In this document: piece by piece, positions 1 to 8,319 of the stretch | Position numbering within the stretch: position 1 is the stretch's first letter | Layout: every line of letters begins with the position of its first letter | Source of the DNA: Aliiroseovarius sediminilitoris | GTDB taxonomy: Bacteria > Pseudomonadota > Alphaproteobacteria > Rhodobacterales > Rhodobacteraceae | Direction of reading: 5' to 3' | NCBI RefSeq assembly: GCF_900109955.1 | Contig: NZ_FOJB01000001.1 | Location: forward strand, 620,001 to 684,000 | Length of the DNA: 64,000 bases | Notes under the pieces: generated by a model | What the model was told of the DNA's origin: nothing | Database searches by the model: none | The model's input: only the letters and a program-made list of their open reading frames with translations | Program-made: the position numbers and the translations under genes

Positions 1-355
1 AATAGGTGTCTTCGTACTCGATCCGGTGGGGCACCTGCATCTTTTCAAGGAACTCGGGCAGGACGGTGGCGGGGAAACCCGGCTGCCCCTGGTCAAGATT
101 GCAGGCTACAAGCTCGACCGGGAGGACACCGCGCCATTTCAGCTCGTACAGCGCGGCCAGCATCGTATAGCTGTCTTTGCCACCAGACAAGCAGACCAGC
201 CATTTCGCCCCGCGTTCGACCATGCCGTATTGGTCCAAGGCTTCGCGCACATTTCGCATGATGCGTTTGCGCAGCTTCCTGAACTCGGTGGTCGAGGGTG
301 CGCCGTGAAACAGCGGGTGAATGTCGTCCAGTTGGTCGCTGATGATATCGGTCAT
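1..355 (-). CDS. ttcA: tRNA 2-thiocytidine(32) synthetase TtcA, 3' end outside window
   Basis: Partial gene: the N-terminal ~118 residues lie in the window and the rest continues beyond base 1. The reading frame carries the PP-loop ATP-pyrophosphatase motif SGGKDS, preceded by a TtcA-type start ([10 protein letters not shown], then [16 protein letters not shown]) and followed by the family stretch [18 protein letters not shown]. TtcA thiolates C32 of certain tRNAs in the cytoplasm using ATP and a [4Fe-4S] cluster; the cluster cysteines would lie outside the window. The chosen ATG (353-355) begins [11 protein letters not shown]. The frame stays open further upstream with protein-like sequence to about base 511, so a longer non-ATG start is possible (see findings). 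It follows yidD on the same strand. Confidence 0.85.
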   Translation of the reverse strand, partial: MTDIISDQLDDIHPLFHGAPSTTEFRKLRKRIMRNVREALDQYGMVERGAKWLVCLSGGKDSYTMLAALYELKWRGVLPVELVACNLDQGQPGFPATVLPEFLEKMQVPHRIEYEDTY

Positions 356-486
356 GGGCGGGCGTCTAAGCACTTTGGCGGCGTCTGGCAAGCGTTCGTA
401 ATATTTGCGGCGTGCTCTTGTGACCGCCGGGATATCAAGAACCGTGTTCAAAAGCCGCAGGCCGTGTTCGTCGGGCCACGATCCGG

Positions 487-735
487 TCAGTCCGGGGGTT
501 TGCAGTCGTGATCAGCGCCAGGCACCGGGTCATAGCCGCACGACCCCCACGGATTGCAGCGCGCAATCCGTTTTGCGGCCAACCATCCACCTTTGATCGC
601 CCCATGCATCTGCAACGCCTCAAGCGCATAGGCGCTGCATGTCGGTTGATATCGGCAACTCCAACCGACCCATGGGCTAAAGACCATTCGATAGGCGCGG
701 ATTGGAAGTGACAAGAGATAGGCGGCGGGGTTCAT
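487..735 (-). CDS. yidD: membrane protein insertion efficiency factor YidD
   Basis: An 82-residue protein with the YidD hallmarks: an N-terminal amphipathic helix ([18 protein letters not shown]), then [15 protein letters not shown] and a C-terminal [14 protein letters not shown]. The family is thought to sit at the inner face of the cytoplasmic membrane and assist YidC/Sec insertion of membrane proteins. Its ATG overlaps the rnpA stop (ATGA), so translation is probably coupled. The gene order rpmH-rnpA-yidD is widely conserved in bacteria and supports the call. Confidence 0.93.
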   Translation of the reverse strand: MNPAAYLLSLPIRAYRMVFSPWVGWSCRYQPTCSAYALEALQMHGAIKGGWLAAKRIARCNPWGSCGYDPVPGADHDCKPPD

Positions 736-1172
736 GATTTCTGACGCGGCGTGTGTATTTGTCTAATGGCGCGGACCAGGTCCGCTTGCAGTTCAGTGTA
801 ATCACGACTGGCGGTCCTTACAGCGCGACCGATCAGCACGTAGTCCCATCCCGGCTTGCCATGGGTCGGCAGAATGTCGCGGGCGATTGCGCGCAAGCGG
901 CGTTTGGCGCGGTTCCGGGCGACGGCGTTGCCGACTTTCTTCGAACATGTGAAACCAACGCGAATCTGCGCGGGCGGGGCCGCTTCATCGGCGCATCGCT
1001 TGCGTGCTTGCAACAGAAAGGCAGGTGCAGGTGCGCGCCGGGCGCGGGCGGCGGCCAGAAAATCACGCCGCTCGGTCAAGGTCGCAATCTTTGGATCATC
1101 TGTACAAACGGAAACCGCCGCAGGCCCTTCGGCCTCGGCGGTCTTCGTAATGTCAGCTTTGGGCGCAGACAT
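732..1172 (-). CDS. rnpA: ribonuclease P protein component
   Basis: 146-residue basic protein. It is the protein subunit of RNase P, which with the RnpB RNA removes 5' leaders from pre-tRNA. The diagnostic RNR motif is seen as [12 protein letters not shown], preceded by [11 protein letters not shown]. The family core starts near [12 protein letters not shown] (about residue 30); the ~28 residues before it ([16 protein letters not shown] onward) are variable, so the exact start is less certain. It lies 17 bp after rpmH and overlaps yidD by four bases, one transcript with both. Confidence 0.95.
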   Translation of the reverse strand: MSAPKADITKTAEAEGPAAVSVCTDDPKIATLTERRDFLAAARARRAPAPAFLLQARKRCADEAAPPAQIRVGFTCSKKVGNAVARNRAKRRLRAIARDILPTHGKPGWDYVLIGRAVRTASRDYTELQADLVRAIRQIHTPRQKS

Positions 1173-1189
1173 GACTGCGACCCGACGGC

Positions 1190-1324
1190 TTATGCGCTCA
1201 GCGACTTCCGACCGCGTGCACGGCGCGCGTTCAGAATCTTACGGCCAGCCGCAGTTGCCATACGCGCACGGAAGCCGTGGCGGCGTTTGCGAACCAGGTT
1301 CGAAGGTTGGTAGGTGCGTTTCAT
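1190..1324 (-). CDS. rpmH: 50S ribosomal protein L34
   Basis: A 44-codon gene, too short for routine ORF calling. The translation starts [20 protein letters not shown] and ends GRKSLSA, essentially the universal L34 sequence. L34 is a small, very basic protein of the large ribosomal subunit. It heads the rpmH-rnpA-yidD-ttcA run and has a well-formed promoter about 65 bp upstream. Confidence 0.97.
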   Translation of the reverse strand: MKRTYQPSNLVRKRRHGFRARMATAAGRKILNARRARGRKSLSA

Positions 1325-1389
1325 CGCCCGTCTCCGTCAATTGCTTCCCAATCCCGGTGGATTCGGAGCGTGTGTCATTCGAAGCCCGG

Positions 1390-1418
1390 TCTATAGGGGT
1401 CATTGACAGGCAAGTCAA
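1390..1418 (-). promoter_or_regulatory. sigma-70-type promoter of rpmH operon
   Basis: On the minus strand a TTGACT -35 hexamer (1413-1418) and a TATAGA -10 hexamer (1390-1395) are separated by exactly 17 bp. They lie about 65 bp upstream of the rpmH ATG. Both hexamers are close to consensus, as expected for a ribosomal-protein promoter. The remainder of the 1325-1575 gap shows no other clear element. Confidence 0.7.
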
Positions 1419-1575
1419 ATGCCTGATGCAGAATTTTCCGGCCATTGTTACAGGCGGGAACGATTTGGTCATCTCGGTTCAACCACGCGTGATGTGGGTG
1501 GGCAAGGGGGGTATTTCACCCCATCCTGTTGCGAACCCCACGCGGCCCGACGCCGCACAGGCACCGGAGCCGCAT

Positions 1576-2319
1576 ATGATGATGATCGAACCAAAGACGC
1601 AGACGCCCAAACAAGTCCAGCACCCCTTGCTGCGCCGCCTTCCGATTATCGCCATTCTGATCGTCGCCATTGTTGGGGCCTTCACCCTCCGCGATTATCT
1701 AAGCTTCGAGACACTGGCGCAGAACCGCGAGGCGCTTCTGGCGTTTCGCGACGCCAACTATCTGATGACGGTGCTGGTGTTCATACTGGCCTATGTCTTG
1801 ATCGTCGGCTTTTCACTGCCCGGCGCGACAATTGCCACGTTGACCGGCGGGTTCCTTTTTTCAACCTTTCCCGGGGTGTTGTTCAACGTGACTGGCGCCA
1901 CGATAGGGGCCGTGATCATCTTTCTGGCGGCCCGCTGGGGATTGGGCGAGAAGCTGGCCGCCCGGATGGAAGCCAGCGAGGGTAAGGTGAAGGCGATCAA
2001 GGATGGAATCGACGAAAATCAATGGTCGGTTTTGTTCCTGATCCGGCTTGTCCCCGCGGTGCCCTTCTTCGTGGCCAACCTGATCCCCGCATTGGTCGGG
2101 GTGCCACTCTATCGCTTTGTGTTCTCAACGTTCCTTGGGATCATGCCTGGTGCGCTGGTCTATACATCCGTCGGCGCCGGGCTGGGCGAGGTTTTCGCCC
2201 GTGGTGAAACCCCCGATCTGGGTATCATTTTCGAACCCCACATCCTTCTGCCCATATTGGGACTGGCGGCGCTGGCCGCCCTTCCTATGGTGCTGAAGCG
2301 TTTCAAAAAAGGAGCCTGA
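1576..2319 (+). CDS. TVP38/TMEM64 (VTT-domain, DedA superfamily) membrane protein
   Basis: 247-residue inner-membrane protein. After a short charged N-terminus there is a hydrophobic helix (PIIAILIVAIVGAFTL), then the VTT core with LPGATIATLTGGFLF, the glycine-rich re-entrant segment and the FLIRLVPAVPFFVANL segment, ending in a basic tail KRFKKGA. VTT/DedA proteins are implicated in lipid scrambling or proton-linked membrane homeostasis; the substrate here is unknown. The frame is open far upstream, but GGAG at 1565-1568 precedes ATG 1576 and the upstream part is antisense to rpmH/rnpA, so 1576 is preferred. One base separates its stop from the next start. VTT genes beside mercuric-reductase-like flavoproteins are a recurrent pairing. 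Confidence 0.9.
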   Translation: MMMIEPKTQTPKQVQHPLLRRLPIIAILIVAIVGAFTLRDYLSFETLAQNREALLAFRDANYLMTVLVFILAYVLIVGFSLPGATIATLTGGFLFSTFPGVLFNVTGATIGAVIIFLAARWGLGEKLAARMEASEGKVKAIKDGIDENQWSVLFLIRLVPAVPFFVANLIPALVGVPLYRFVFSTFLGIMPGALVYTSVGAGLGEVFARGETPDLGIIFEPHILLPILGLAALAALPMVLKRFKKGA

Positions 2320-2320
2320 G

Positions 2321-3691
2321 ATGGTCAAACGTATCATAGTTGATGTTTGCGTCATCGGGGGTGGATCTGGCGGTCTGTCGGTGGCATCAGGCGCGGTTCA
2401 GATGGGCGCCTCCGTTGTGCTGCTGGAAGGCCACAAGATGGGCGGAGACTGCCTGAACTATGGCTGTGTGCCGTCCAAGGCGCTGCTGCACGCAGCGAAG
2501 TCGGGGATGGGTTGGGACGACGCCCACGCCCATGTGCGCCAGACCATCGCGACCATTGAACCGCACGATTCGGTTGAACGGTTCGACGGGTTGGGCGTGC
2601 GCGTCATTCAGGATTATGGCCGGTTTATCTCGCCGACCGAGGTCGAAGTGGGCGACGATGTCATCGAAGCGCGCCGCTTTGTGATTGCCACCGGCTCGTC
2701 GCCCTTCGTGCCACCCATTCCGGGGTTGGACAAGGTACCGTATCTGACGAATGAAACGCTTTTTGACCTGGAAGAGCAGCCCAAGCATCTGCTGATTATC
2801 GGCGGGGGGCCGATTGGCATGGAAATGGCGCAGGCGCATCGACGGCTGGGCAGCAAGGTGACGGTGATCGAAGGGGCGAAGGCGCTGGGCAAGGACGACC
2901 CGGAACTGGCGGCGCAGGTGCTGGATGTCTTGCGGGGCGAAGGCATCGCCATTGAGGAAGAGGCGTTGGCCGCCGAGGTGCGCGGAAAGGTTGGCGCGAT
3001 CGAGGTGGAGGTCAAAGATGGCCGCGTCTTCACAGGCACACATCTTCTGGTGGCTGTAGGCCGGAAAGCGAACACCGAAAAACTGAACCTGAAGGCCGCA
3101 GGCATCGAACCCACGCGCGCGGGTATCAAGGTGGACGACAGCCTGCGCACCACCAATCGCAAGGTCTATGCGATAGGCGACGTGGCCGGCGGGCTGCAAT
3201 TCACCCATGTGGCGGGGTATCACGCGGGGGTCATCATCCGATCAATGTTGTTCGGGTTGCCGTCCAAGCAACGCACAGATCACATCCCTTGGGCGACTTA
3301 TACATCCCCCGAACTGGCGCAAATCGGTTTGACCGAAGCCGAAGCGCGTGAAAAGCATGGCGACGGGCTGGAAGTTGCCCGGTTTGATTTCGCTGGCAAT
3401 GACCGCGCCATCGCCACGCAGCAAACCGATGGGCGGATCAAGGTGATGGTGGTCAAAGGCCGCCCCGTGGGCGTGTCCATTGTCGGGCCGGGCGCGGGCG
3501 AGATGATCAATCTTTGGGCGCTGGCACTGGCCAATAACCTGAAGATGAGCCAGATCGCCGCCATGGTCGCGCCCTATCCCACGATGGCGGAAGTCAGCAA
3601 ACGTGCAGCAGGGGCCTATTTCTCGCCGCGACTGTTTGATAACCCTTGGGTCAAGCGGATTGTCGGACTGGTGCAACGGGTCCTGCCGTGA
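2321..3691 (+). CDS. FAD-dependent pyridine nucleotide-disulfide oxidoreductase, mercuric-reductase-like
   Basis: 456-residue class I flavoprotein disulfide reductase. FAD-binding GGGSGG lies near residue 13, the redox-active CxxxxC is seen in GGDCLNYGCVPSKALL (about 43-58), the NAD(P)H Rossmann motif is IIGGGPIGMEMA (about 160-171), the second FAD motif is YAIGDVAGG (about 285), and the dimerisation domain contains APYPTMAE. In mercuric reductase the catalytic cysteines reduce Hg(II), but the N-terminal heavy-metal domain and C-terminal vicinal cysteines of true MerA are absent, and no mer genes are nearby. The H-P of the dihydrolipoamide dehydrogenase active site is replaced by PYPT. Substrate unknown; partnership with the VTT membrane protein is inferred from coupling. 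Confidence 0.88.
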   Translation: MVKRIIVDVCVIGGGSGGLSVASGAVQMGASVVLLEGHKMGGDCLNYGCVPSKALLHAAKSGMGWDDAHAHVRQTIATIEPHDSVERFDGLGVRVIQDYGRFISPTEVEVGDDVIEARRFVIATGSSPFVPPIPGLDKVPYLTNETLFDLEEQPKHLLIIGGGPIGMEMAQAHRRLGSKVTVIEGAKALGKDDPELAAQVLDVLRGEGIAIEEEALAAEVRGKVGAIEVEVKDGRVFTGTHLLVAVGRKANTEKLNLKAAGIEPTRAGIKVDDSLRTTNRKVYAIGDVAGGLQFTHVAGYHAGVIIRSMLFGLPSKQRTDHIPWATYTSPELAQIGLTEAEAREKHGDGLEVARFDFAGNDRAIATQQTDGRIKVMVVKGRPVGVSIVGPGAGEMINLWALALANNLKMSQIAAMVAPYPTMAEVSKRAAGAYFSPRLFDNPWVKRIVGLVQRVLP

Positions 3692-3715
3692 TGATGTAAC
3701 AGCGGAGCACGCGCC

Positions 3716-5104
3716 GTGTTTAACACCCTTTCAGGACGTTTCCTGATCCTGACGACCCTGTTCGTCATGTTGGCCGAAGTGCTGATCTTCGTGCCATCGG
3801 TTGCGCGGTTTCGCGAGGATTACCTGCGCACCCGACTGGAACGCGCGCAGATCGCGTCGCTGGTGCTTTTGGCCGATGACATGATCGCGCCGGAACTGGA
3901 AGTGGAGCTTCTGGAAAACGCCGAGGTTTACAACGTTGTATTGCGTCGCGATGAAGTGCGCGAGTTGATGCTGTCCTCGCCCATGCCTGCGGCGGTCGAT
4001 AAAAGTTTCGATCTGCGCCAATCGACACCTTTCACCCTGATCCGTGACGCGATGGTGCGCCTGTTCACGCCAGAACCCGAGGTGATCCGCGTGATCGGCG
4101 ACCCGGTGCGTGAAGGTGGGTTGGTGATCGAGATTACCATGATGACGGGCAAGCTGCGCAGCGCGATGCTGGAATATGGTCTGAACATCTTCTATTTATC
4201 GGCCGTCATCTCGGTGATCACGGCGGGTCTTTTGTTTCTGGCTGTGCGCTCGCTTATGGTGCGACCGATCAAACGGGTCGTCGGTAATATGAAAGACTAT
4301 GCCATCGACCCCGAGGATGCGCGCAGGATCATCCAGCCCAGCACCCATGTCACCGAGCTACGAGAGGCCGAGCTTGCCCTGAAAAGTCTTCAAACCGATC
4401 TGACCAGCGCGCTGAAACAAAAAGAACGGCTTGCGCAGCTGGGTGGGGCAGTTGCCCGGATCAGCCATGATCTGCGCAATATTCTGACGACGGCGCAACT
4501 GTTTGCCGACCGCATGGAAAGCAGCAAGGATCCGATGGTCAAACGCATCGGACCGAAGCTGGTGAACTCGATCCATCGTGCGGTTAGCCTGTGTGAAAAT
4601 ACGTTGACTTTCGGCAAGGCGGAAGAACCCGCGCCGGCATTGGGTTGGGTTGCCTTGGCCAATTTGGCAGGCGACATATTCGATAGCGAACGGCTGGCCG
4701 CAGGGGACCATGACATATCTTTTGCCGAGGATATTCCCACCGGGATGACGTTGCGCGCCGATCCCGAGCAGCTTTACCGGGTTTTGTCCAATCTCGTGCG
4801 CAATGCTCGACAGGCAATTGTGGCTTCGGGCAAGCCGGGTGAAATAGCCGTTCAGGCAACCGAAACGAGCAAGGATTGGCAGATCCGGGTGGCCGATACC
4901 GGGCCGGGCCTTCCAAAACCCGCGCTGGAACATCTGTTTCAACCCTTCGCGGGCACCAATCGCAAGGGTGGATCTGGGTTGGGGCTGGCGATTGCGGCCG
5001 AACTTGCGCGGGGGCATGGCGGGACGCTGGTGCTGGAGCAAACAGGTCCAGGCGGAACCACGTTCCTTCTGACTTTGCCAAAAGAGGTCGTGCACGCCTT
5101 GTGA
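3716..5104 (+). CDS. HAMP-domain sensor histidine kinase (orphan)
   Basis: 462 residues from a GTG start, 24 bp after the flavoprotein and probably co-transcribed. Two membrane helices (about 8-26 and 155-178) flank a periplasmic sensor loop; a HAMP segment (VRPIKRVVGNMKDYA) follows, then the H-box ARISHDLRNIL with phosphoacceptor His near residue 253, the N-box LSNLVRNARQAI, the G1 box VADTGPG and the G2 box GGSGLGLAIAAEL. It should autophosphorylate and pass phosphate to a response regulator, but none is adjacent. Being behind the VTT/flavoprotein pair suggests it senses an envelope or redox condition connected with them (inference). Confidence 0.9.
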   Translation: MFNTLSGRFLILTTLFVMLAEVLIFVPSVARFREDYLRTRLERAQIASLVLLADDMIAPELEVELLENAEVYNVVLRRDEVRELMLSSPMPAAVDKSFDLRQSTPFTLIRDAMVRLFTPEPEVIRVIGDPVREGGLVIEITMMTGKLRSAMLEYGLNIFYLSAVISVITAGLLFLAVRSLMVRPIKRVVGNMKDYAIDPEDARRIIQPSTHVTELREAELALKSLQTDLTSALKQKERLAQLGGAVARISHDLRNILTTAQLFADRMESSKDPMVKRIGPKLVNSIHRAVSLCENTLTFGKAEEPAPALGWVALANLAGDIFDSERLAAGDHDISFAEDIPTGMTLRADPEQLYRVLSNLVRNARQAIVASGKPGEIAVQATETSKDWQIRVADTGPGLPKPALEHLFQPFAGTNRKGGSGLGLAIAAELARGHGGTLVLEQTGPGGTTFLLTLPKEVVHAL

Positions 5105-5111
5105 CTATTGA

Positions 5112-8100
5112 CTATCTGTCAATCTCGATCACGCCATCAGCGTCTGCGGCCCGGCTTTGGCACAGGATCATACTGTTTGCGCGCTGGGCGTTGGACAGGA
5201 CGAAGTCGCGGTGCTCGACCTTGCCCGAGATCACGCCGCATTTGCAGACGCCACAGATGCCGTCTGAGCATTTCACATCGACATGAACACCCGCGGTGTT
5301 CAGCGCCCCTGCTGCTGTTTGATCCTTGGGCACCGCGATCCGTCGCCCATCTTTCAGTTTGATGGTGAACGGGTGGTTCTCGTAATCCGGTTGTTCGGGC
5401 GGGGTGAAGTATTCCAGATGCAGCGCTGTTTCGGGAATGCCCTGCCGCGCCGCTGCCTCCATCACCGATGACATATAGCGGTCAGCGCCGCAGCAATAGA
5501 CATGCGTGCCGTCTGGTGCGCCTGACAGGATCGCCTCGAAATCCGCCCGCGTGCCTTCATCCGAGAAATGAAGATGCACGTGTTCCGCCCATGGCATCGC
5601 AGAAAGGTCGGTCAGAAATCCCGCTTCAGATCGGCGGCTGGCCGAATAGTGCAGCGCGAAATCCGCGCCGATGGCGTGCAGACGATGGGCAAACGCGATC
5701 ATGGGCGTGATGCCGATGCCACCGCCCATCAGAAAAGTTCTTGAGGCGCTTTCGTCCAGTTCAAAGTGGTTGATCGGCTTGGCGACGAAAACCTTGCGCC
5801 CCTCGGTGAATATCCGATGCAACAGGGCTGAACCACCGCGACCGTCCGGTTCGCACAAGACTCCGATTTGATAGCTCATCCGATCCGCAGGATCACCCGA
5901 CAACGAATACTGACGCAGGAAATCTGGCGATACCAGCACATCCAGATGCGCGCCGGCGGTCCATTCGGGAAGCGGGGCACCGTCGAGGGACGAGAACTCG
6001 TACTTCTTGACACCTTCGGCCATAGGGTCGACCCGCTTCACCACCAACTGCAACACAGGCGCATCATCAGGCACGGTGTAACGATGGATCATCGTTTGAT
6101 CACCTGCCGCCAGCCGGGTGCGGTATTCGCTGGCCGGGATCATCGCCTGATAGGCTGCGATTCCGGCCTCGCGTTCCATTGGGAACGGATATGGATAAGG
6201 CGGCGGGGCAAGGGGGGCGGGATAAACAGCGAGTGTCTGATCTTCATAGCGAAGGCTCAGATCGCGGTTCAGTCCTCGACGGTTTGCCGGAATGTCGGTC
6301 GGATGATACCCGCCATCCGGGCCAAGTTTCAGATCCCACCACCATTTCTTGGTGTCATTCAGTTCACCATGGCCGACGGCATCATCCAGTTTCGCCAAAA
6401 CGGGGGCCGCACCTGGCAGGGTCGATGCCGCCCAGCGGAACGGAGTCTGCGCAAACAGCCCTTCAAGGTTCCACGGGCAGGTTTTCATACACCGACCACA
6501 CATGGCGCCACCGGGTTGGGTTACGCGATAGGTTGTGCATTTCTGACTGTCGGATTTCCAGATCTCATAGCCGTTGAACATCAGCTTCGGTCCGGCGGTG
6601 ATGGCACCCGATGGGCATTCGCGCGCGCATTTGTTGCAGGCTTCGCAGAACCGTTGCAGGCCGAAGTCGATTGGTTTGTCATGTGCTATCGGCATATCGG
6701 TCGTCACCACCCCCGATTTCAGGCGCGGGCCAAGATAGGGGTTCAGGATAACCTCGCCGATCCGGCTGACCTCGCCCAATCCGGCTAGAAGCAGAAGGGG
6801 CGGTTGCAGGACAGTTCCATCCATCACGGTATGCGCCTTGGCGGCATAGCCAAGGTTGCGGATATGTTGTGCGATCACGCCACCGATCAGAGAGAAACGC
6901 AGATAAGCGCGCATGGATTGGCTGACGGCGATCCAGTCGTCCCCCGACGCGCCCTCCATCGTCTCAAATCCCTGATCCACGATCATCGAGACCGCTTGAC
7001 CATGCGAGGGCTTGATCTCGGCCCCTGTGGCATCGTGGCTGTACCACACCCATTCCGGGCAGCGACTGGTGCCCACTGCGTCGATCCCAAGGAAATAACT
7101 GGCAGCCTTTAGCGCGGCGGCGTTTGCGACCGGGTCACTGGGACGGCTGGCTTGATCCGCGACGGGTCCGTCCTGTAGGGGTGTCAGCACCCCCAATGCG
7201 CGGCGCTGGGCATAGCTTGGCGCCGCCTTGCGAACATAAAGTCCGCCGGACGAGTTTTCCTGCAAGTGCTTTCCCATGTCACCGAATTGTGCGCGGGCAA
7301 ACATGTCGGCGCGTTTCGGAACGCGGGCAACATTGGGTTCGTCGATATAGGTTGTCGGCGTGTCGACACGCTTCAGGCGCTCGAACGGATGGGCGCCCAT
7401 GGCATAGTCGCGCTTGGCGTATGGGTCGCGGTTCAGCGCCGATTTCGTTGTCTTTGTTCCCAGCCACCACGTCGGTCCGTTGATCTGGTGCCATGGTTGT
7501 CCCGACATTGGCGCAAGAGCCTTGTCGGGTGTCAGCGCCATGTCGGTCGTCACCGCCGCCAGTCCGAACCGAGGGCCGATCCACGGCGCAACGATTTGTG
7601 CGTTCTCGATCGTTGCCAGACCCGCTGCAACCGCCAGCCGGTTCAGATCAACATCGGTGGCAGACCCCGTATGCGCCCTGGCATCAAAACCCAGAAGACG
7701 GATGTAGTTTGCAATGACAATGGCGGTTTCAGCCCCCAGCAGACAGGCGCGCTGCGCCTGCGCATCCATGATCCATGCGGCCCCCGGTTCGTCCGGTCTG
7801 GGGTCGCGGTGATACTCATAAAGGAATACCAGAGCATACCGGTGGCAGCTGATCTCGCGTGGCGATGCCCCAAGATTTTCGCGCAGTTCTGCCATCAATG
7901 TGTCGATGCCAGCGGCCAGTGTGTGCACTTCGCGGCTGTTGAGTGACGTGACAAGCGCCCCAATATTCGGATTGATGATCGGCTGTCTCAGAAAGTCATC
8001 TGACCCCAGATCCGCGATACCCACCATGGACGCGTCCGAGAAATAGCCAAACGCTTTCAGATGCTCGGCGCGCGCGGTGGGGTCATCGGGGATAGTGGCC

Positions 8101-8318
8101 CGCGCCGGGTTCACATCGCCATCCCGTATCGCGTCCAGTGCAGCCTGATAGGGCGCCATTGCATTGACGATGCTGTCCGGTTGGTCGGCACGGTCAAACC
8201 GCACCGGCGACAAGGCGGGTATGCCAGACAAATCGGGTGTGCCGTCTGTGCGGCTCAGCCCTTCAAGCGGGTATGGTCCCATATGCACCGGGCGGTTCTT
8301 GGTCGAAAACAGCCGCAT
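5112..8318 (-). CDS. self-sufficient (respiration-independent) reductive dehalogenase, RdhA-reductase fusion
   Basis: 1068 residues. Residues 1-330 form a degenerate cobalamin-type half, 340-640 the catalytic RdhA domain, 755-960 an FNR-type flavin/NAD(P)H reductase, 980-1068 a plant-type [2Fe-2S] ferredoxin. Iron-sulfur ligands of the RdhA part: Cys558/561/564/568 and Cys594/607/610/614 (two 4Fe-4S clusters). The reductase has RQYSL (802-806) and GGGIGITP; the ferredoxin has Cys1017/1022/1025/1053. No Tat signal is seen, so it is cytoplasmic and catabolic, like BhbA and NpRdhA. The Tyr/Lys/Arg catalytic set recalled for NpRdhA (426/488/552) falls at Tyr472/Lys534/Arg598 here with one constant offset. 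It should use cobalamin and NAD(P)H to remove halide, probably from halogenated phenols. Its ATG lies 1 base after the sulfatase stop. Confidence 0.9.
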   Translation of the reverse strand: MRLFSTKNRPVHMGPYPLEGLSRTDGTPDLSGIPALSPVRFDRADQPDSIVNAMAPYQAALDAIRDGDVNPARATIPDDPTARAEHLKAFGYFSDASMVGIADLGSDDFLRQPIINPNIGALVTSLNSREVHTLAAGIDTLMAELRENLGASPREISCHRYALVFLYEYHRDPRPDEPGAAWIMDAQAQRACLLGAETAIVIANYIRLLGFDARAHTGSATDVDLNRLAVAAGLATIENAQIVAPWIGPRFGLAAVTTDMALTPDKALAPMSGQPWHQINGPTWWLGTKTTKSALNRDPYAKRDYAMGAHPFERLKRVDTPTTYIDEPNVARVPKRADMFARAQFGDMGKHLQENSSGGLYVRKAAPSYAQRRALGVLTPLQDGPVADQASRPSDPVANAAALKAASYFLGIDAVGTSRCPEWVWYSHDATGAEIKPSHGQAVSMIVDQGFETMEGASGDDWIAVSQSMRAYLRFSLIGGVIAQHIRNLGYAAKAHTVMDGTVLQPPLLLLAGLGEVSRIGEVILNPYLGPRLKSGVVTTDMPIAHDKPIDFGLQRFCEACNKCARECPSGAITAGPKLMFNGYEIWKSDSQKCTTYRVTQPGGAMCGRCMKTCPWNLEGLFAQTPFRWAASTLPGAAPVLAKLDDAVGHGELNDTKKWWWDLKLGPDGGYHPTDIPANRRGLNRDLSLRYEDQTLAVYPAPLAPPPYPYPFPMEREAGIAAYQAMIPASEYRTRLAAGDQTMIHRYTVPDDAPVLQLVVKRVDPMAEGVKKYEFSSLDGAPLPEWTAGAHLDVLVSPDFLRQYSLSGDPADRMSYQIGVLCEPDGRGGSALLHRIFTEGRKVFVAKPINHFELDESASRTFLMGGGIGITPMIAFAHRLHAIGADFALHYSASRRSEAGFLTDLSAMPWAEHVHLHFSDEGTRADFEAILSGAPDGTHVYCCGADRYMSSVMEAAARQGIPETALHLEYFTPPEQPDYENHPFTIKLKDGRRIAVPKDQTAAGALNTAGVHVDVKCSDGICGVCKCGVISGKVEHRDFVLSNAQRANSMILCQSRAADADGVIEIDR

Positions 8319-8319
8319 T

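Noticed and set aside
753-1313. 186-residue rightward open frame
   Set aside because: Lies wholly opposite rnpA and rpmH, with composition typical of an antisense shadow.
856-1575. Open frame extending the VTT membrane protein far upstream
   Set aside because: It is antisense to rpmH and rnpA and lacks family similarity; a ribosome site and three consecutive ATG codons start the family-like sequence at 1576.
1-1575. Replication origin next to rpmH-rnpA
   Set aside because: No dnaA, no DnaA-box cluster and no AT-rich unwinding region; rpmH-rnpA is not a reliable origin marker in alphaproteobacteria.
2321-3691. True mercuric reductase or dihydrolipoamide dehydrogenase
   Set aside because: No heavy-metal domain, no C-terminal vicinal cysteines, no mer genes and no 2-oxoacid dehydrogenase neighbours; kept as a general disulfide reductase.
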